The notes beneath the pieces were generated by a model. That model saw only the letters and a program-made list of their open reading frames with translations, was not told where the DNA came from and ran no database searches. Shown piece by piece: positions 1 through 6,721 of a DNA stretch of 17,259 bases. The position numbers and the translations under genes were made by a program. The number at the start of each line of letters is the position of its first letter. The stretch's first letter is position 1. Source of the DNA: an uncultured Faecalibacterium sp. Lineage in GTDB: Bacteria > Bacillota > Clostridia > Oscillospirales > Ruminococcaceae. The stretch covers positions 1 through 17,259 of the forward strand of contig CAKTBG010000037.1 in the NCBI GenBank assembly GCA_934533135.1, read 5' to 3'.

Positions 1-75
1 TCTCTTTGTCTAGGGCTAAAGCCGTTTTTATTCCACCAGCGGAGCTGGTGGTTGTCGCTCGCTCAAGCTACCCAA
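1..75 (+). mobile_element. Right end of an IS200/IS605-like element (body outside window)
   Basis: Positions 1-75 share an extended block with 12410-12501: a GGCTAAAGC core, a TTTTTATTC run, a hairpin (CCACCAGC-GGA-GCTGGTGG, about 33-51), then TTGTCGCT and GCTCAAGCTAC ending in CAA. In the second copy the hairpin arms are shorter but still paired. Conserved, structured, non-coding sequence ending abruptly at the same CAA in both copies is what an IS200/IS605 right end, or the 3' part of a TnpB omega-RNA scaffold, looks like. The transposase or tnpB would lie left of the window and cannot be seen. The family assignment is inference; the repeat itself is directly visible. Confidence 0.55.
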
Positions 76-76
76 T

Positions 77-129
77 AAGTGCAGCACCTCTCTCAAAAAC
101 AAAGCATTTTTGAGAGAGGTGCTGCACTT
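77..129 (-). terminator. Very long perfect hairpin, probable cyuA terminator
   Basis: Positions 77-99 and 107-129 are perfect reverse complements (23 bp) around a 7-nt loop at 100-106. The hairpin begins 38 nt past the cyuA stop codon in the direction of transcription. The arms carry A/T runs at both the loop side and the base, but a clean U-tract follows only weakly. The stem is much longer than a usual intrinsic terminator, so a palindromic repeat is an alternative. It starts one base after the mobile-element end at 75. Confidence 0.6.
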
Positions 130-166
130 TTATGGATGGGGAAACCGGGCAAAGATCCGCCGCGGC

Positions 167-1531
167 TTACCGGGGAGTGTCCGTTTCCGGCTGCTCTGTG
201 CCTTCGCTCTGCCGCGAAGCAGCTTTCTGCTCCTGCAGCATGATCCGGACGATCTCCTTGTCGGTCTCCCGCATTCCGTCACGGCCAAGCTGACCCACAT
301 TGCGGATGGTATTCTCCACGCCTTTGCTCACGATGCCGTCACCGCCCCGGAACTGCTGGCCGTTCTGGTACAGATGGTAGCCCAGAATCCCGGCCTCGAC
401 GCTGGATGCGATCTTGGCGGCGCAGCTGGGTTTGGCACCGTCGCAGATGATGCCGGACACGATGGCAAGGGCGTTGACCAGCGTGTGGGAAACCGCCTTG
501 AGGTCTGCCCCCTGCAGGTAGGCGATGGCGCATCCGGCCGCGCACCCGGCACTGACGGCACCGCAGTAGGCGGACAGACGGCCGATTCCGGTTTTTTCAT
601 GGATGGCAATGAGGTTGGAGAGCACCAGCGCACGGTAAAGCTTTTCTTTGGTACTCCCCAGTGCCTTGGCATATTCGATGACGGGGACCGACACGGTAAT
701 GCCCTGATTGCCGCTGCCGGAATTGATCACGACGGGCAGCTCACAGCCGCTCATCCGGGCATCGGAGCCTGCGGCTGCCTTGGCAATGGCACGGTTGCGG
801 ACGTCGGTGCCGTAAAATTTGAGATAGGTGGAGCCCACATTTGCCCCGTAATCCCCCAGCAGCCCTTCTTCGGAGATCTGGGTGTTGTACAGGATCTGGG
901 TGTCCAGCACCGGGCGGACATCCGCCAGATCGCAGGTATCGGCAAACGCATAGATGTCGGCCATATTCAGCAGGCTGCGGTCGGTCAGGCCGCTCTCCGC
1001 CGGGGCCGAGCTGCCGCAGGATGCCAACGTCTGGTCGCCCGTATGGTCCAGCAGGATCGTATCGTTTTTCTGGATGTAGACAAGGTTGGTGTGGTACTGG
1101 CAGATGCGGACCACGGCAGATTCCCTGCCGTGGTACAGCGTCATGCGGATGTCAAAAAGGATGCCGTCGTCGATGGCGTTTACCGAAATGGGCACCGCCG
1201 CCAAAAAATCCCGCATCGCCTGTTTCTGCCCTTCCGAAACGTCCGAAATGACTTCCAGCTCCCGGGCAGCGTTTCCGCCCACGATGCCCGCAGCGGCGGC
1301 CGCTTCAATGCCCTTCATGCCGTCGGTATTCGGCACGACCACGCTCTTGACGTTCTTGATGATGTTGTTGCTGACGCCGATCGTCACCCGATCCGGCTCG
1401 CTGCCCAGAACCTCTCGTGCCTTGGCTGCGGCATAGGCAATGGCGATGGGTTCGGTACAGCCCATTGCAGGGATCAGCTCTTCTTTCAGAGTCTGCACAT
1501 AGGTCTGATAAATCTTCCCGTTTTTATCCAT
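167..1531 (-). CDS. cyuA: L-cysteine desulfidase family protein (CyuA/YhaM, UPF0597)
   Basis: Cytoplasmic Fe-S enzyme expected to break L-cysteine into pyruvate, ammonia and sulfide. The protein is 454 residues, normal for the family, which is often annotated as a serine dehydratase alpha-like protein. The cysteine pattern is diagnostic: GCTEP with Cys25, YCGAVSAGC with Cys323, and a CDGAKPSC motif with Cys363 and Cys370. These match the four conserved cysteines that hold the [4Fe-4S] cluster in archaeal cysteine desulfidase. The start at 1531 was chosen because AGGAG lies 11 nt upstream and similarity to the family begins there; the frame stays open further upstream without family similarity. 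It follows cysK on the same strand, but a terminator and a possible separate promoter lie between them. The C-terminal 20 or so residues are polar and look disordered. Substrate preference for cysteine over serine is inferred from family knowledge. Confidence 0.85.
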   Translation of the reverse strand: MDKNGKIYQTYVQTLKEELIPAMGCTEPIAIAYAAAKAREVLGSEPDRVTIGVSNNIIKNVKSVVVPNTDGMKGIEAAAAAGIVGGNAARELEVISDVSEGQKQAMRDFLAAVPISVNAIDDGILFDIRMTLYHGRESAVVRICQYHTNLVYIQKNDTILLDHTGDQTLASCGSSAPAESGLTDRSLLNMADIYAFADTCDLADVRPVLDTQILYNTQISEEGLLGDYGANVGSTYLKFYGTDVRNRAIAKAAAGSDARMSGCELPVVINSGSGNQGITVSVPVIEYAKALGSTKEKLYRALVLSNLIAIHEKTGIGRLSAYCGAVSAGCAAGCAIAYLQGADLKAVSHTLVNALAIVSGIICDGAKPSCAAKIASSVEAGILGYHLYQNGQQFRGGDGIVSKGVENTIRNVGQLGRDGMRETDKEIVRIMLQEQKAASRQSEGTEQPETDTPR

Positions 1532-1582
1532 AAGGTAGTTTCTCCTGCTTTGATTCTTCTTTCTGAAAATGTCCGCGATGCT

Positions 1583-1610
1583 CGTCTCCCTGCCCTCCCG
1601 CCGGGAGACG
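1583..1610 (-). other. Hairpin in the cyuA 5' leader
   Basis: The arms 1583-1590 (CGTCTCCC) and 1603-1610 (GGGAGACG) pair perfectly over 8 bp with a 12-nt loop. No U-run follows, so it is not an obvious terminator. A similar palindrome (CTCCC-CGCC-GGGAG) is found in the purA leader at 11126-11139. Confidence 0.4.
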
Positions 1611-1662
1611 CCCCTCGATTGCGCATGGTCTGCTTTGGCGCGGTGCCATGGATCCATAAAAT

Positions 1663-1691
1663 AGTATAGCAGAATCCGCTCCAAAAGAAAA
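1663..1691 (-). promoter_or_regulatory. Possible cyuA promoter
   Basis: On the minus strand a good -10 box (TATACT, 1663-1668) is preceded after 17 nt by a poor -35 (TTTTCT, 1686-1691). The -35 overlaps the tail of the cysK terminator. It would give a leader of about 125 nt. The weak -35 suggests either an activated promoter or reliance on read-through from cysK. Confidence 0.35.
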
Positions 1692-1721
1692 TGGATGCCC
1701 CCCAAATGCAGGGAGGCATCC
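1683..1721 (-). terminator. cysK intrinsic terminator
   Basis: An 11-bp stem (1711-1721 pairing with 1693-1703, one G-T wobble) with a 7-nt loop is followed on the minus strand by the T-rich stretch ATTTTCTTTT. It lies 26 nt past the cysK stop codon. Confidence 0.8.
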
Positions 1722-1747
1722 ACGATGGAAGCCTTGTGTGTTTTGTC

Positions 1748-2680
1748 TCAGTCGGCGAAGAGCGGAGTGGACAGGTAGCGGTCGCCGGTGTCGGGCAGCA
1801 GAACGACAATGTTCTTGCCGGCATTCTCCGGACGCTTTGCCAGCTGCAGAGCCGCCCAGACCGCCGCGCCGGAAGAGATGCCGACCAGCACGCCTTCCTT
1901 GTGGCCGACCAGACGGCCGGTGGCGAACGCGTCCTCATTGGCGACTGGGATGATCTCGTCGTAGACCTTGGTGTCCAGCACATCCGGCACAAAGCCTGCA
2001 CCGATGCCCTGGATCTTGTGTGCGCCTGCGGTGCCCTTGCTCAGCACCGGAGAGCTCTCCGGCTCGACGGCCACGACCTTGACGTTGAGGTTCTGGCTCT
2101 TGAGGTACTGGCCAACGCCGGTGATGGTGCCGCCGGTGCCAACGCCTGCCACAAAAATATCGACCTTGCCGTCGGTGTCACCCCAGATCTCCGGGCCGGT
2201 GGTGGCAAAGTGTGCTTTGGGGTTGGCCGGGTTGACGAACTGGCCGGGGATGAAGGCGTTGGGGATCTCCTTGGCCAGCTCATCGGCCTTGGCGATGGCA
2301 CCCTTCATGCCCTTTGCGCCCTCGCTCAGCACCAGCTCTGCACCGTAGGCCTTCATCAGCTGGCGACGCTCGACGCTCATGGTCTCGGGCATCACGATGA
2401 TGATGCGGTAGCCCTTGGCTGCAGCCACGGCAGCCAGACCGATGCCGGTGTTGCCGGAGGTCGGCTCAATGATGACAGAGCCTTCCTTCAGCAGACCCTT
2501 TTCCTCTGCGTCGTCGATCATCGCCTTGGCGATCCGATCCTTGACGGAACCAGCCGGGTTGAAATACTCGAGCTTGGCGAGGATCTTGGCCTTCAGATCC
2601 TCCTGCTTTTCGATGTGGGTCAGCTCCAACAGCGGCGTATGGCCAATCAGCTGATCTGCGGAAGTATAAATCTTGCTCAT
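1748..2680 (-). CDS. cysK: Cysteine synthase A (O-acetylserine sulfhydrylase)
   Basis: PLP enzyme that condenses O-acetyl-L-serine with sulfide to make L-cysteine in the cytoplasm. The 310 residues match the usual CysK length. Visible motifs are NPAGSVKDR with the PLP Schiff-base lysine at 47, the substrate loop PTSGNTGIG (73-81), the phosphate-binding [10 protein letters not shown] (179-188) and GISSGAA (267-273). The start at 2680 is fixed by GGAGG 8 nt upstream; an in-frame upstream ATG at 2743 adds only residues unlike CysK. It is transcribed from a near-perfect promoter at 2795-2823 whose start region contains a palindromic site, and it is divergent from an Rrf2 regulator. In Bacillus the Rrf2 protein CymR works with CysK to control cysteine genes, which makes this neighbour suggestive. 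The next gene downstream degrades cysteine. Confidence 0.97.
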   Translation of the reverse strand: MSKIYTSADQLIGHTPLLELTHIEKQEDLKAKILAKLEYFNPAGSVKDRIAKAMIDDAEEKGLLKEGSVIIEPTSGNTGIGLAAVAAAKGYRIIIVMPETMSVERRQLMKAYGAELVLSEGAKGMKGAIAKADELAKEIPNAFIPGQFVNPANPKAHFATTGPEIWGDTDGKVDIFVAGVGTGGTITGVGQYLKSQNLNVKVVAVEPESSPVLSKGTAGAHKIQGIGAGFVPDVLDTKVYDEIIPVANEDAFATGRLVGHKEGVLVGISSGAAVWAALQLAKRPENAGKNIVVLLPDTGDRYLSTPLFAD

Positions 2681-2765
2681 AATCGTTTCCTCCAACAATG
2701 CGGGCGATCTGCCCGGCTGCCCCGGAGCGACCCGGTGTCTCATTCTGATCTTTTCATTTCCCTCT

Positions 2766-2788
2766 AAACCAACATGGTTTGTAGGTTT
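2766..2788. promoter_or_regulatory. Operator-like palindrome at the cysK transcription start
   Basis: A 23-bp site of the form AAACC-N13-GGTTT. On the plus strand its left 15 bp are themselves a tight palindrome (AAACCA-ACA-TGGTTT, 2766-2780). It covers the predicted +1 region of the cysK promoter, a position suited to repression. A second site with the same outer arms and spacing lies at 2858-2880. The binding protein is unknown; the adjacent Rrf2 regulator is the natural candidate. Confidence 0.5.
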
Positions 2789-2794
2789 GATGGA

Positions 2795-2823
2795 ATTATA
2801 GCCCTCTTCGCCCCATTTGTCAA
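2795..2823 (-). promoter_or_regulatory. Consensus sigma-A promoter for cysK
   Basis: On the minus strand TTGACA (2818-2823) and TATAAT (2795-2800) are separated by 17 bp: a perfect match to the housekeeping consensus, predicted to start transcription near 2788 and give a leader of about 108 nt. Confidence 0.88.
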
Positions 2824-2845
2824 TAGAAAATCCGAAATTTTTCGA

Positions 2846-2874
2846 TTGAAAAGTTATAAACCCTGTTGTATAAT
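2846..2874 (+). promoter_or_regulatory. Divergent promoter toward the Rrf2 gene
   Basis: On the plus strand TTGAAA (2846-2851) and TATAAT (2869-2874) are 17 bp apart. It points to the regulator gene at 3218 but would give a leader of about 340 nt filled by a repeat element. The -10 box lies within the palindrome at 2858-2880. Confidence 0.65.
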
Positions 2875-2880
2875 AGGTTT
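2858..2880. promoter_or_regulatory. Operator-like palindrome over the rrf2 promoter -10
   Basis: A second 23-bp AAACC-N13-GGTTT site. Read on the minus strand it shares the AAACCTA half with the site at 2766-2788. It covers the -10 box of the plus-strand promoter, so binding would block transcription of the regulator gene, as in autoregulation. Confidence 0.45.
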
Positions 2881-2888
2881 GAAAGCAA

Positions 2889-3191
2889 CCCTCTCAGTCC
2901 GCCTAACGGCGGCCAGCCATCCTCCCTTTGTCGCAAACACGACATCTCCCTCCGGCCGGAGAGAGTCTTTCCCAAAGTGGGAGCCCTTGGCATATCGGGG
3001 CAGTTGCTTCGGACTGAACAAGCTTTCTTGTAACGTAAATTTCCGAGCCTTGCGATTTCGGGCAGCGGGTATGCAGCCGTGAATCCAGACCGCAAGGCCA
3101 TCGCTTTTTTGTTTCACACATAAACTTGACCGGCCTGCCAAGGCCTCGCCCTTTGGGAGAGGTGGCATCGCGGCAGCGATGACGGAGAGGG
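2889..3191. repeat. MITE-like element with inverted ends (repeat copy A)
   Basis: The ends are inverted repeats (CCCTCTCAGTC at 2889-2899, GACGGAGAGGG at 3181-3191; 10 of 11 match). Each end has a small subterminal hairpin (CGCC/GGCG on the left; CATCGC/GCGATG on the right). The right arm (3136-3191) runs TGCCAAGGCCTC, GGGAGAGG, TGGCATCGC, then the terminus; the left arm is a diverged copy in reverse orientation. The segment also contains 3080-3102, which recurs inverted at 11334-11356 with two mismatches, and an 8-bp stem (3047-3054 with 3091-3098) followed by a T6 run at 3105-3110. No coding potential was seen. It fills the leader of the Rrf2 gene. Confidence 0.65.
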
Positions 3192-3217
3192 CCAGCCATT
3201 TAAAGAAGGAGTACACC

Positions 3218-3649
3218 ATGATCGTTTCTACCAAAGGACGCTATGCCCTGCGCGTGATGATCGACCTCGCCGAGCATCGGTCCGAAAAATACGTTCCGCT
3301 GAAAGAGGTCGCCGCCCGGCAGGAGATCTCGGAAAAATACCTCGAAAACATCCTCAAGGTGCTGGTGCAGAACGGCTTTCTGGAGGGGCTGCGCGGCAAG
3401 GGCGGCGGCTACCGCCTGACCCGCAGCCCCGATCAATACACGGTGGGCGAGATCCTGACCCTGACCGAGGGCAGTCTGGCCACCGTCAGCTGCCTTGCCC
3501 CGGGCGCACCGGCCTGCCGCCGGATGGCCAACTGCCGCACCTATGAAATGTGGAAGGGGCTCGATGACATGATCGCCGATTACTTCAGCAAGATCACGCT
3601 GGCCGACCTCGCCGCCCCGGAAGACGCCGGAAACGATTACGTCATTTGA
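3218..3649 (+). CDS. Rrf2-family transcriptional regulator with IscR-type cysteine triad
   Basis: Cytoplasmic DNA-binding regulator of 143 residues. The N-terminus MIVSTKGRYALRVMIDLA and the wing segment GLRGKGGGYRL (57-67) are typical of the Rrf2 winged helix. Three cysteines at 92, 100 and 106 (C-X7-C-X5-C) correspond to the [2Fe-2S] ligands of IscR and NsrR-like members, so Fe-S sensing is likely. CymR, the cysteine-metabolism Rrf2 protein of Bacillus, lacks such a triad. The start at 3218 is favoured by AAGGAG upstream; an in-frame ATG at 3179 lies in the repeat and adds residues unlike the family. The gene stands alone: no iscS or iscU follows, and clpB comes next after a hairpin. It is divergent from cysK, with paired palindromes between them. 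Whether it senses Fe-S status, cysteine or nitric oxide cannot be decided here. Confidence 0.9.
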   Translation: MIVSTKGRYALRVMIDLAEHRSEKYVPLKEVAARQEISEKYLENILKVLVQNGFLEGLRGKGGGYRLTRSPDQYTVGEILTLTEGSLATVSCLAPGAPACRRMANCRTYEMWKGLDDMIADYFSKITLADLAAPEDAGNDYVI

Positions 3650-3668
3650 CACTGATTATAAATAGGAT

Positions 3669-3748
3669 CCTCTCCGTCAGGCGATCGCCTGCCATCTCTC
3701 CTGCAAGGAGAAGCGGCAGGCGCAGCATGGACGGAGAGGTTTTCCTGT
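3669..3748 (+). repeat. Short palindromic repeat (copy C) serving as rrf2 terminator
   Basis: Perfect 10-bp inverted ends (CCTCTCCGTC 3669-3678; GACGGAGAGG 3730-3739) enclose two further stems (GCCTGCC with GGCAGGC; TCTCCT-GCA-AGGAGA), followed by TTTTCCTGTTTTT. It therefore should act as an intrinsic terminator 20 nt after the Rrf2 stop. Its two arms resemble the right arm of the element at 2889-3191 in the same order (GGAGA, TGGCA or CGGCA, hairpin, GACGGAGAGG), so it appears to be a compact head-to-head copy of the same family. Confidence 0.65.
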
Positions 3749-3805
3749 TTTTATGACGTCTTTGCAAACTTTTTGTGAATTGTGGGCTCGCACCGAAACA
3801 GGCTC

Positions 3806-3834
3806 TTGACAAAGCGGCAGGTTTGGAGTATAGT
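3806..3834 (+). promoter_or_regulatory. Sigma-A promoter of clpB
   Basis: TTGACA (3806-3811) and TATAGT (3829-3834) with a 17-bp spacer. Predicted transcription start near 3841, inside the CIRCE operator. Confidence 0.85.
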
Positions 3835-3835
3835 T

Positions 3836-3862
3836 TTAGCAGTCAAGCGGCTAGAGTGCTAA
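3836..3862 (+). promoter_or_regulatory. CIRCE operator (HrcA site)
   Basis: TTAGCAGTC-N9-GAGTGCTAA, the standard 9-9-9 layout, with one departure from the TTAGCACTC half-site. It sits on the predicted clpB start point, the usual position for HrcA repression. A lesser inverted repeat (GCTAA-N7-TTAGC, 3858-3874) overlaps its right arm. Confidence 0.88.
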
Positions 3863-3932
3863 GACAAGATTAGCAATCCAAGATGCCGCCTGACAGCAAA
3901 CGAAATCTTCGGTACGAATGGAGGTCAACTTT

Positions 3933-6545
3933 ATGAATACCAGTCAATATACCCAGAAGACCCTCGAGGCTCTGCAGGCCGCCCAGCAGCTGGCTGTGGA
4001 GTACCAGCACAACGCACTGGAGCCGGAGCATCTGCTCCATGCTCTGGCCACGCAGGAACAGGGTCTGATCCCCCAGCTGCTCCAGAAGCTCAACGTCGAT
4101 CCCGGCAGCTTCGCCGCTTCGGTGGCCGAAAAGCTGTCGGCTCTGCCCCGGGTCTCCGGCTCCGGCCGTGACCCCGACAAAGTCTATATCTCGCAGGCCA
4201 CCGATAAGGTGCTGAGTGCCGCCGCCCGGGAAGCCAAGGCCATGAAGGACGACTTTGTGAGCGTCGAGCACGTGTTCCTCGGCCTGCTGGACGAACAGAC
4301 CGCCAGCACCACCGAGCTGTTCCGTGCGTTCGGCATCACCAAGGACAAGTTCCTGCAGCAGCTGACGGCCGTGCGCGGCAACCAGCGGGTCACCACCGAC
4401 AACCCCGAGGATACCTACAACGCCCTCCAGAAATACGGTCAGGATCTGGTCGATCTGGCGCGGAAGCAGAAGCTGGACCCCGTGATCGGCCGCGATCAGG
4501 AGATCCGGAATGTCATCCGCATCCTCTCCCGTAAGACCAAAAACAACCCCTGCCTGATCGGTGAGCCGGGCGTCGGCAAGACCGCCATCGCCGAGGGTCT
4601 GGCCGAGCGGATCGTCCGCGGCGATGTGCCCGAAAACCTGAAGGACCGCACGGTGTTCAGTCTGGACATGGGTGCTCTGGTGGCCGGTGCCAAGTACCGC
4701 GGCGAATTTGAGGAACGCCTGAAGAGCGTCCTGAATGAGGTCAAGAAGAGCGAGGGCAAGATCATCCTCTTCATTGATGAGCTGCACACCATCGTCGGTG
4801 CCGGCAAGACCGACGGTGCCATGGATGCCGGCAACCTGCTGAAGCCCATGCTGGCCCGCGGCGAGCTGCACTGCATCGGTGCCACCACGCTGGACGAGTA
4901 CCGCCAGTATATCGAAAAGGATCCCGCTCTGGAACGCCGGTTCCAGCCGGTGCAGGTCGATGAGCCGTCCGTGGAGGACACCATCTCCATCCTGCGCGGC
5001 CTGAAAGAGCGGTACGAAGTGTTCCACGGCGTAAAGATCAGCGACAACGCCCTGATCGCCGCCGCCACCCTGTCGGATCGGTACATCACCGACCGCTTCC
5101 TCCCCGATAAGGCCATCGACCTTGTGGATGAAGCCTGCGCCATGATCAAGACCGAGATGGACAGTATGCCCAGCGAGATGGACGATCTGGCGCACCGGAT
5201 CACCCAGCTGCAGATCGAGCAGGTCAGCCTGAAAAAGGAGACCGACGCCCTGAGCCAGAGCCGCCTGCATGAGCTGGAAAAGGAGCTGGCAGAGCTGCAG
5301 GATCAGTTCCGCAGCATGAAGGCCAAGTGGGAGAACGAGAAGAACGCCATCGGCAAGGTTCAGACCCTGCGGGAGCAGATCGAGCAGACCAACGCCGCCA
5401 TCGAGAAGGCGCAGCGCGACTACGACCTGAACAAGGCCGCCGAGCTGAAGTACGGCAAACTGCCTGAGCTGCAGAAACAGCTGGAAGCCGAAGAAAAACT
5501 GGCCAACGAGAAGAAGGAAGACAGCCTGCTGCGCGACCGTGTGACCGACGAAGAGATCGCCCGGATCGTTGCCCGCTGGACGGGCATCCCGGTCGAAAAG
5601 TTGGTGGAGGGCGAGCGTGAGAAGCTGCTGCATCTGGACGATGTGCTGCACCAGCGGGTCATCGGTCAGGACGAGGCCGTCACCAAGGTCAGCGAAGCCA
5701 TCCTGCGCAGCCGCGCCGGGATCGCCAACCCGAACCGCCCCATCGGCAGCTTCCTCTTCCTCGGCCCCACCGGTGTGGGCAAGACCGAGCTGGCCAAAGC
5801 TCTGGCACAGGCTCTGTTCGACGATGAAAAGAATCTGGTGCGCATCGACATGACCGAGTATATGGAGAAGTTCAGCGTCAGCCGTCTGATCGGCGCGCCT
5901 CCGGGATACGTCGGTTATGAGGAAGGCGGCCAGCTGACCGAGGCCGTCCGCCGCAAACCCTACAGCGTCGTGCTGTTCGATGAGGTGGAGAAAGCGCACC
6001 CCGATGTGTTCAACATCCTGCTGCAGGTGCTGGACGACGGCCGCATCACCGACAGTCAGGGGCGCACCGTGGACTTCAAGAACACGGTCATCATCCTGAC
6101 CTCCAACCTCGGCAGCGACATCATCCTGAACGATCTTGAGCAGAGCCGCGCCAACGGCTCGAACGAGCTGAGCGCGGACGCCCGCCAGCAGATCGACCTG
6201 CTGCTCAAGTCCAAGTTCCGCCCCGAGTTCCTGAACCGTCTGGATGAGATCGTCTACTACAAGAGCCTGACCAAGGATGAGATGCGGCACATCGTGGATC
6301 TGCAGCTGAACGATCTGCGCCGCCGCATGGACGAGGGCAAGCACCTCAATCTCGCCGTCACGACCGCCGCGAAAGACTACATCATCGACTCTGCCTACGA
6401 CAGCGTCTATGGTGCCCGCCCCATCAAGCGGTTCATCCAGAGCCGGGTCGAGACTTTGATCGCCAAGGCCATCATCCGGGGCAATTATGCCGAGGGTGCG
6501 ACCCTGACCGTGGATTACGACGGCACGGCTCTCGTGCTGAAATAA
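3933..6545 (+). CDS. clpB: ATP-dependent chaperone ClpB
   Basis: Hexameric AAA+ disaggregase that, with DnaK, pulls polypeptides out of aggregates in the cytoplasm. The 870 residues fit full-length ClpB. Domains in order: Clp N-domain repeats (about 1-145), first AAA+ module with Walker A GEPGVGKT (210-217) and Walker B ILFIDE (278-283), the coiled-coil middle domain (about 405-525) that separates ClpB from ClpA and most ClpC proteins, second AAA+ module with Walker A GPTGVGKT (611-618) and [13 protein letters not shown], and a C-terminal small domain ending near GARPIKR. Start at 3933 was chosen because GGAGG (3920-3924) is 8 nt upstream; an in-frame ATG at 3918 overlaps that ribosome site. 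Regulation by HrcA is indicated by the CIRCE at 3836-3862. No dnaK, groEL or hrcA gene is nearby. Confidence 0.97.
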   Translation: MNTSQYTQKTLEALQAAQQLAVEYQHNALEPEHLLHALATQEQGLIPQLLQKLNVDPGSFAASVAEKLSALPRVSGSGRDPDKVYISQATDKVLSAAAREAKAMKDDFVSVEHVFLGLLDEQTASTTELFRAFGITKDKFLQQLTAVRGNQRVTTDNPEDTYNALQKYGQDLVDLARKQKLDPVIGRDQEIRNVIRILSRKTKNNPCLIGEPGVGKTAIAEGLAERIVRGDVPENLKDRTVFSLDMGALVAGAKYRGEFEERLKSVLNEVKKSEGKIILFIDELHTIVGAGKTDGAMDAGNLLKPMLARGELHCIGATTLDEYRQYIEKDPALERRFQPVQVDEPSVEDTISILRGLKERYEVFHGVKISDNALIAAATLSDRYITDRFLPDKAIDLVDEACAMIKTEMDSMPSEMDDLAHRITQLQIEQVSLKKETDALSQSRLHELEKELAELQDQFRSMKAKWENEKNAIGKVQTLREQIEQTNAAIEKAQRDYDLNKAAELKYGKLPELQKQLEAEEKLANEKKEDSLLRDRVTDEEIARIVARWTGIPVEKLVEGEREKLLHLDDVLHQRVIGQDEAVTKVSEAILRSRAGIANPNRPIGSFLFLGPTGVGKTELAKALAQALFDDEKNLVRIDMTEYMEKFSVSRLIGAPPGYVGYEEGGQLTEAVRRKPYSVVLFDEVEKAHPDVFNILLQVLDDGRITDSQGRTVDFKNTVIILTSNLGSDIILNDLEQSRANGSNELSADARQQIDLLLKSKFRPEFLNRLDEIVYYKSLTKDEMRHIVDLQLNDLRRRMDEGKHLNLAVTTAAKDYIIDSAYDSVYGARPIKRFIQSRVETLIAKAIIRGNYAEGATLTVDYDGTALVLK

Positions 6546-6598
6546 GCCTTATTCACACACATTTTACACATTTTGTACCTGCAAACCGGCTGTAACGC

Positions 6599-6627
6599 TT
6601 GCGTGAAGGTGCAGAATATGATATCAT
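6599..6627 (+). promoter_or_regulatory. Possible promoter upstream of the CNNM/CorC gene
   Basis: TTGCGT (6599-6604) and TATCAT (6622-6627) with 17 bp between them. Predicted start near 6634, immediately before a strong hairpin. Confidence 0.5.
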
Positions 6628-6638
6628 AGGCTTTGAAC

Positions 6639-6684
6639 AATGTGCTTTTCATCGTCGAAGGCAACGGTGGAAAGCACATTTTTA
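6639..6684 (+). terminator. Strong hairpin with T-run: clpB terminator or leader attenuator
   Basis: Positions 6639-6655 pair with 6664-6680 over 17 bp (some G-T pairs) around an 8-nt loop, followed by TTT. It is about 95 nt after the clpB stop codon, but also downstream of the candidate promoter at 6599-6627, so it would lie in the leader of the next gene. Confidence 0.7.
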
Positions 6685-6721
6685 GTATTACAAAAGAAAG
6701 TTGAGTGTGATTTTCCTTTTT

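Noticed and set aside
110..1669. A 519-codon plus-strand open frame
   Set aside because: Antisense to cyuA, whose cysteine motifs and length match its family; its start lies in the terminator hairpin.
1532..1723. N-terminal extension of cyuA
   Set aside because: The extra codons cross the cysK terminator and have no family similarity; the AGGAG site supports the start at 1531.
2681..2743. N-terminal extension of cysK to an upstream ATG
   Set aside because: The added residues do not resemble CysK, and the GGAGG before 2680 marks the start.
2681..2788. A cysteine T-box or S-box in the cysK leader
   Set aside because: The leader is only about 108 nt and lacks the T-box sequence and an antiterminator/terminator pair.
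3179..3217. Upstream ATG start for the Rrf2 gene
   Set aside because: The added residues come from the repeat arm ending at 3191, and AAGGAG stands correctly before the ATG at 3218.
3870..6344. An 824-codon open frame on the minus strand across clpB
   Set aside because: It is the mirror of clpB, which has all family motifs and a promoter. Strong GC-biased third positions leave the opposite strand open; the antisense product has low-complexity composition and no recognisable domain.
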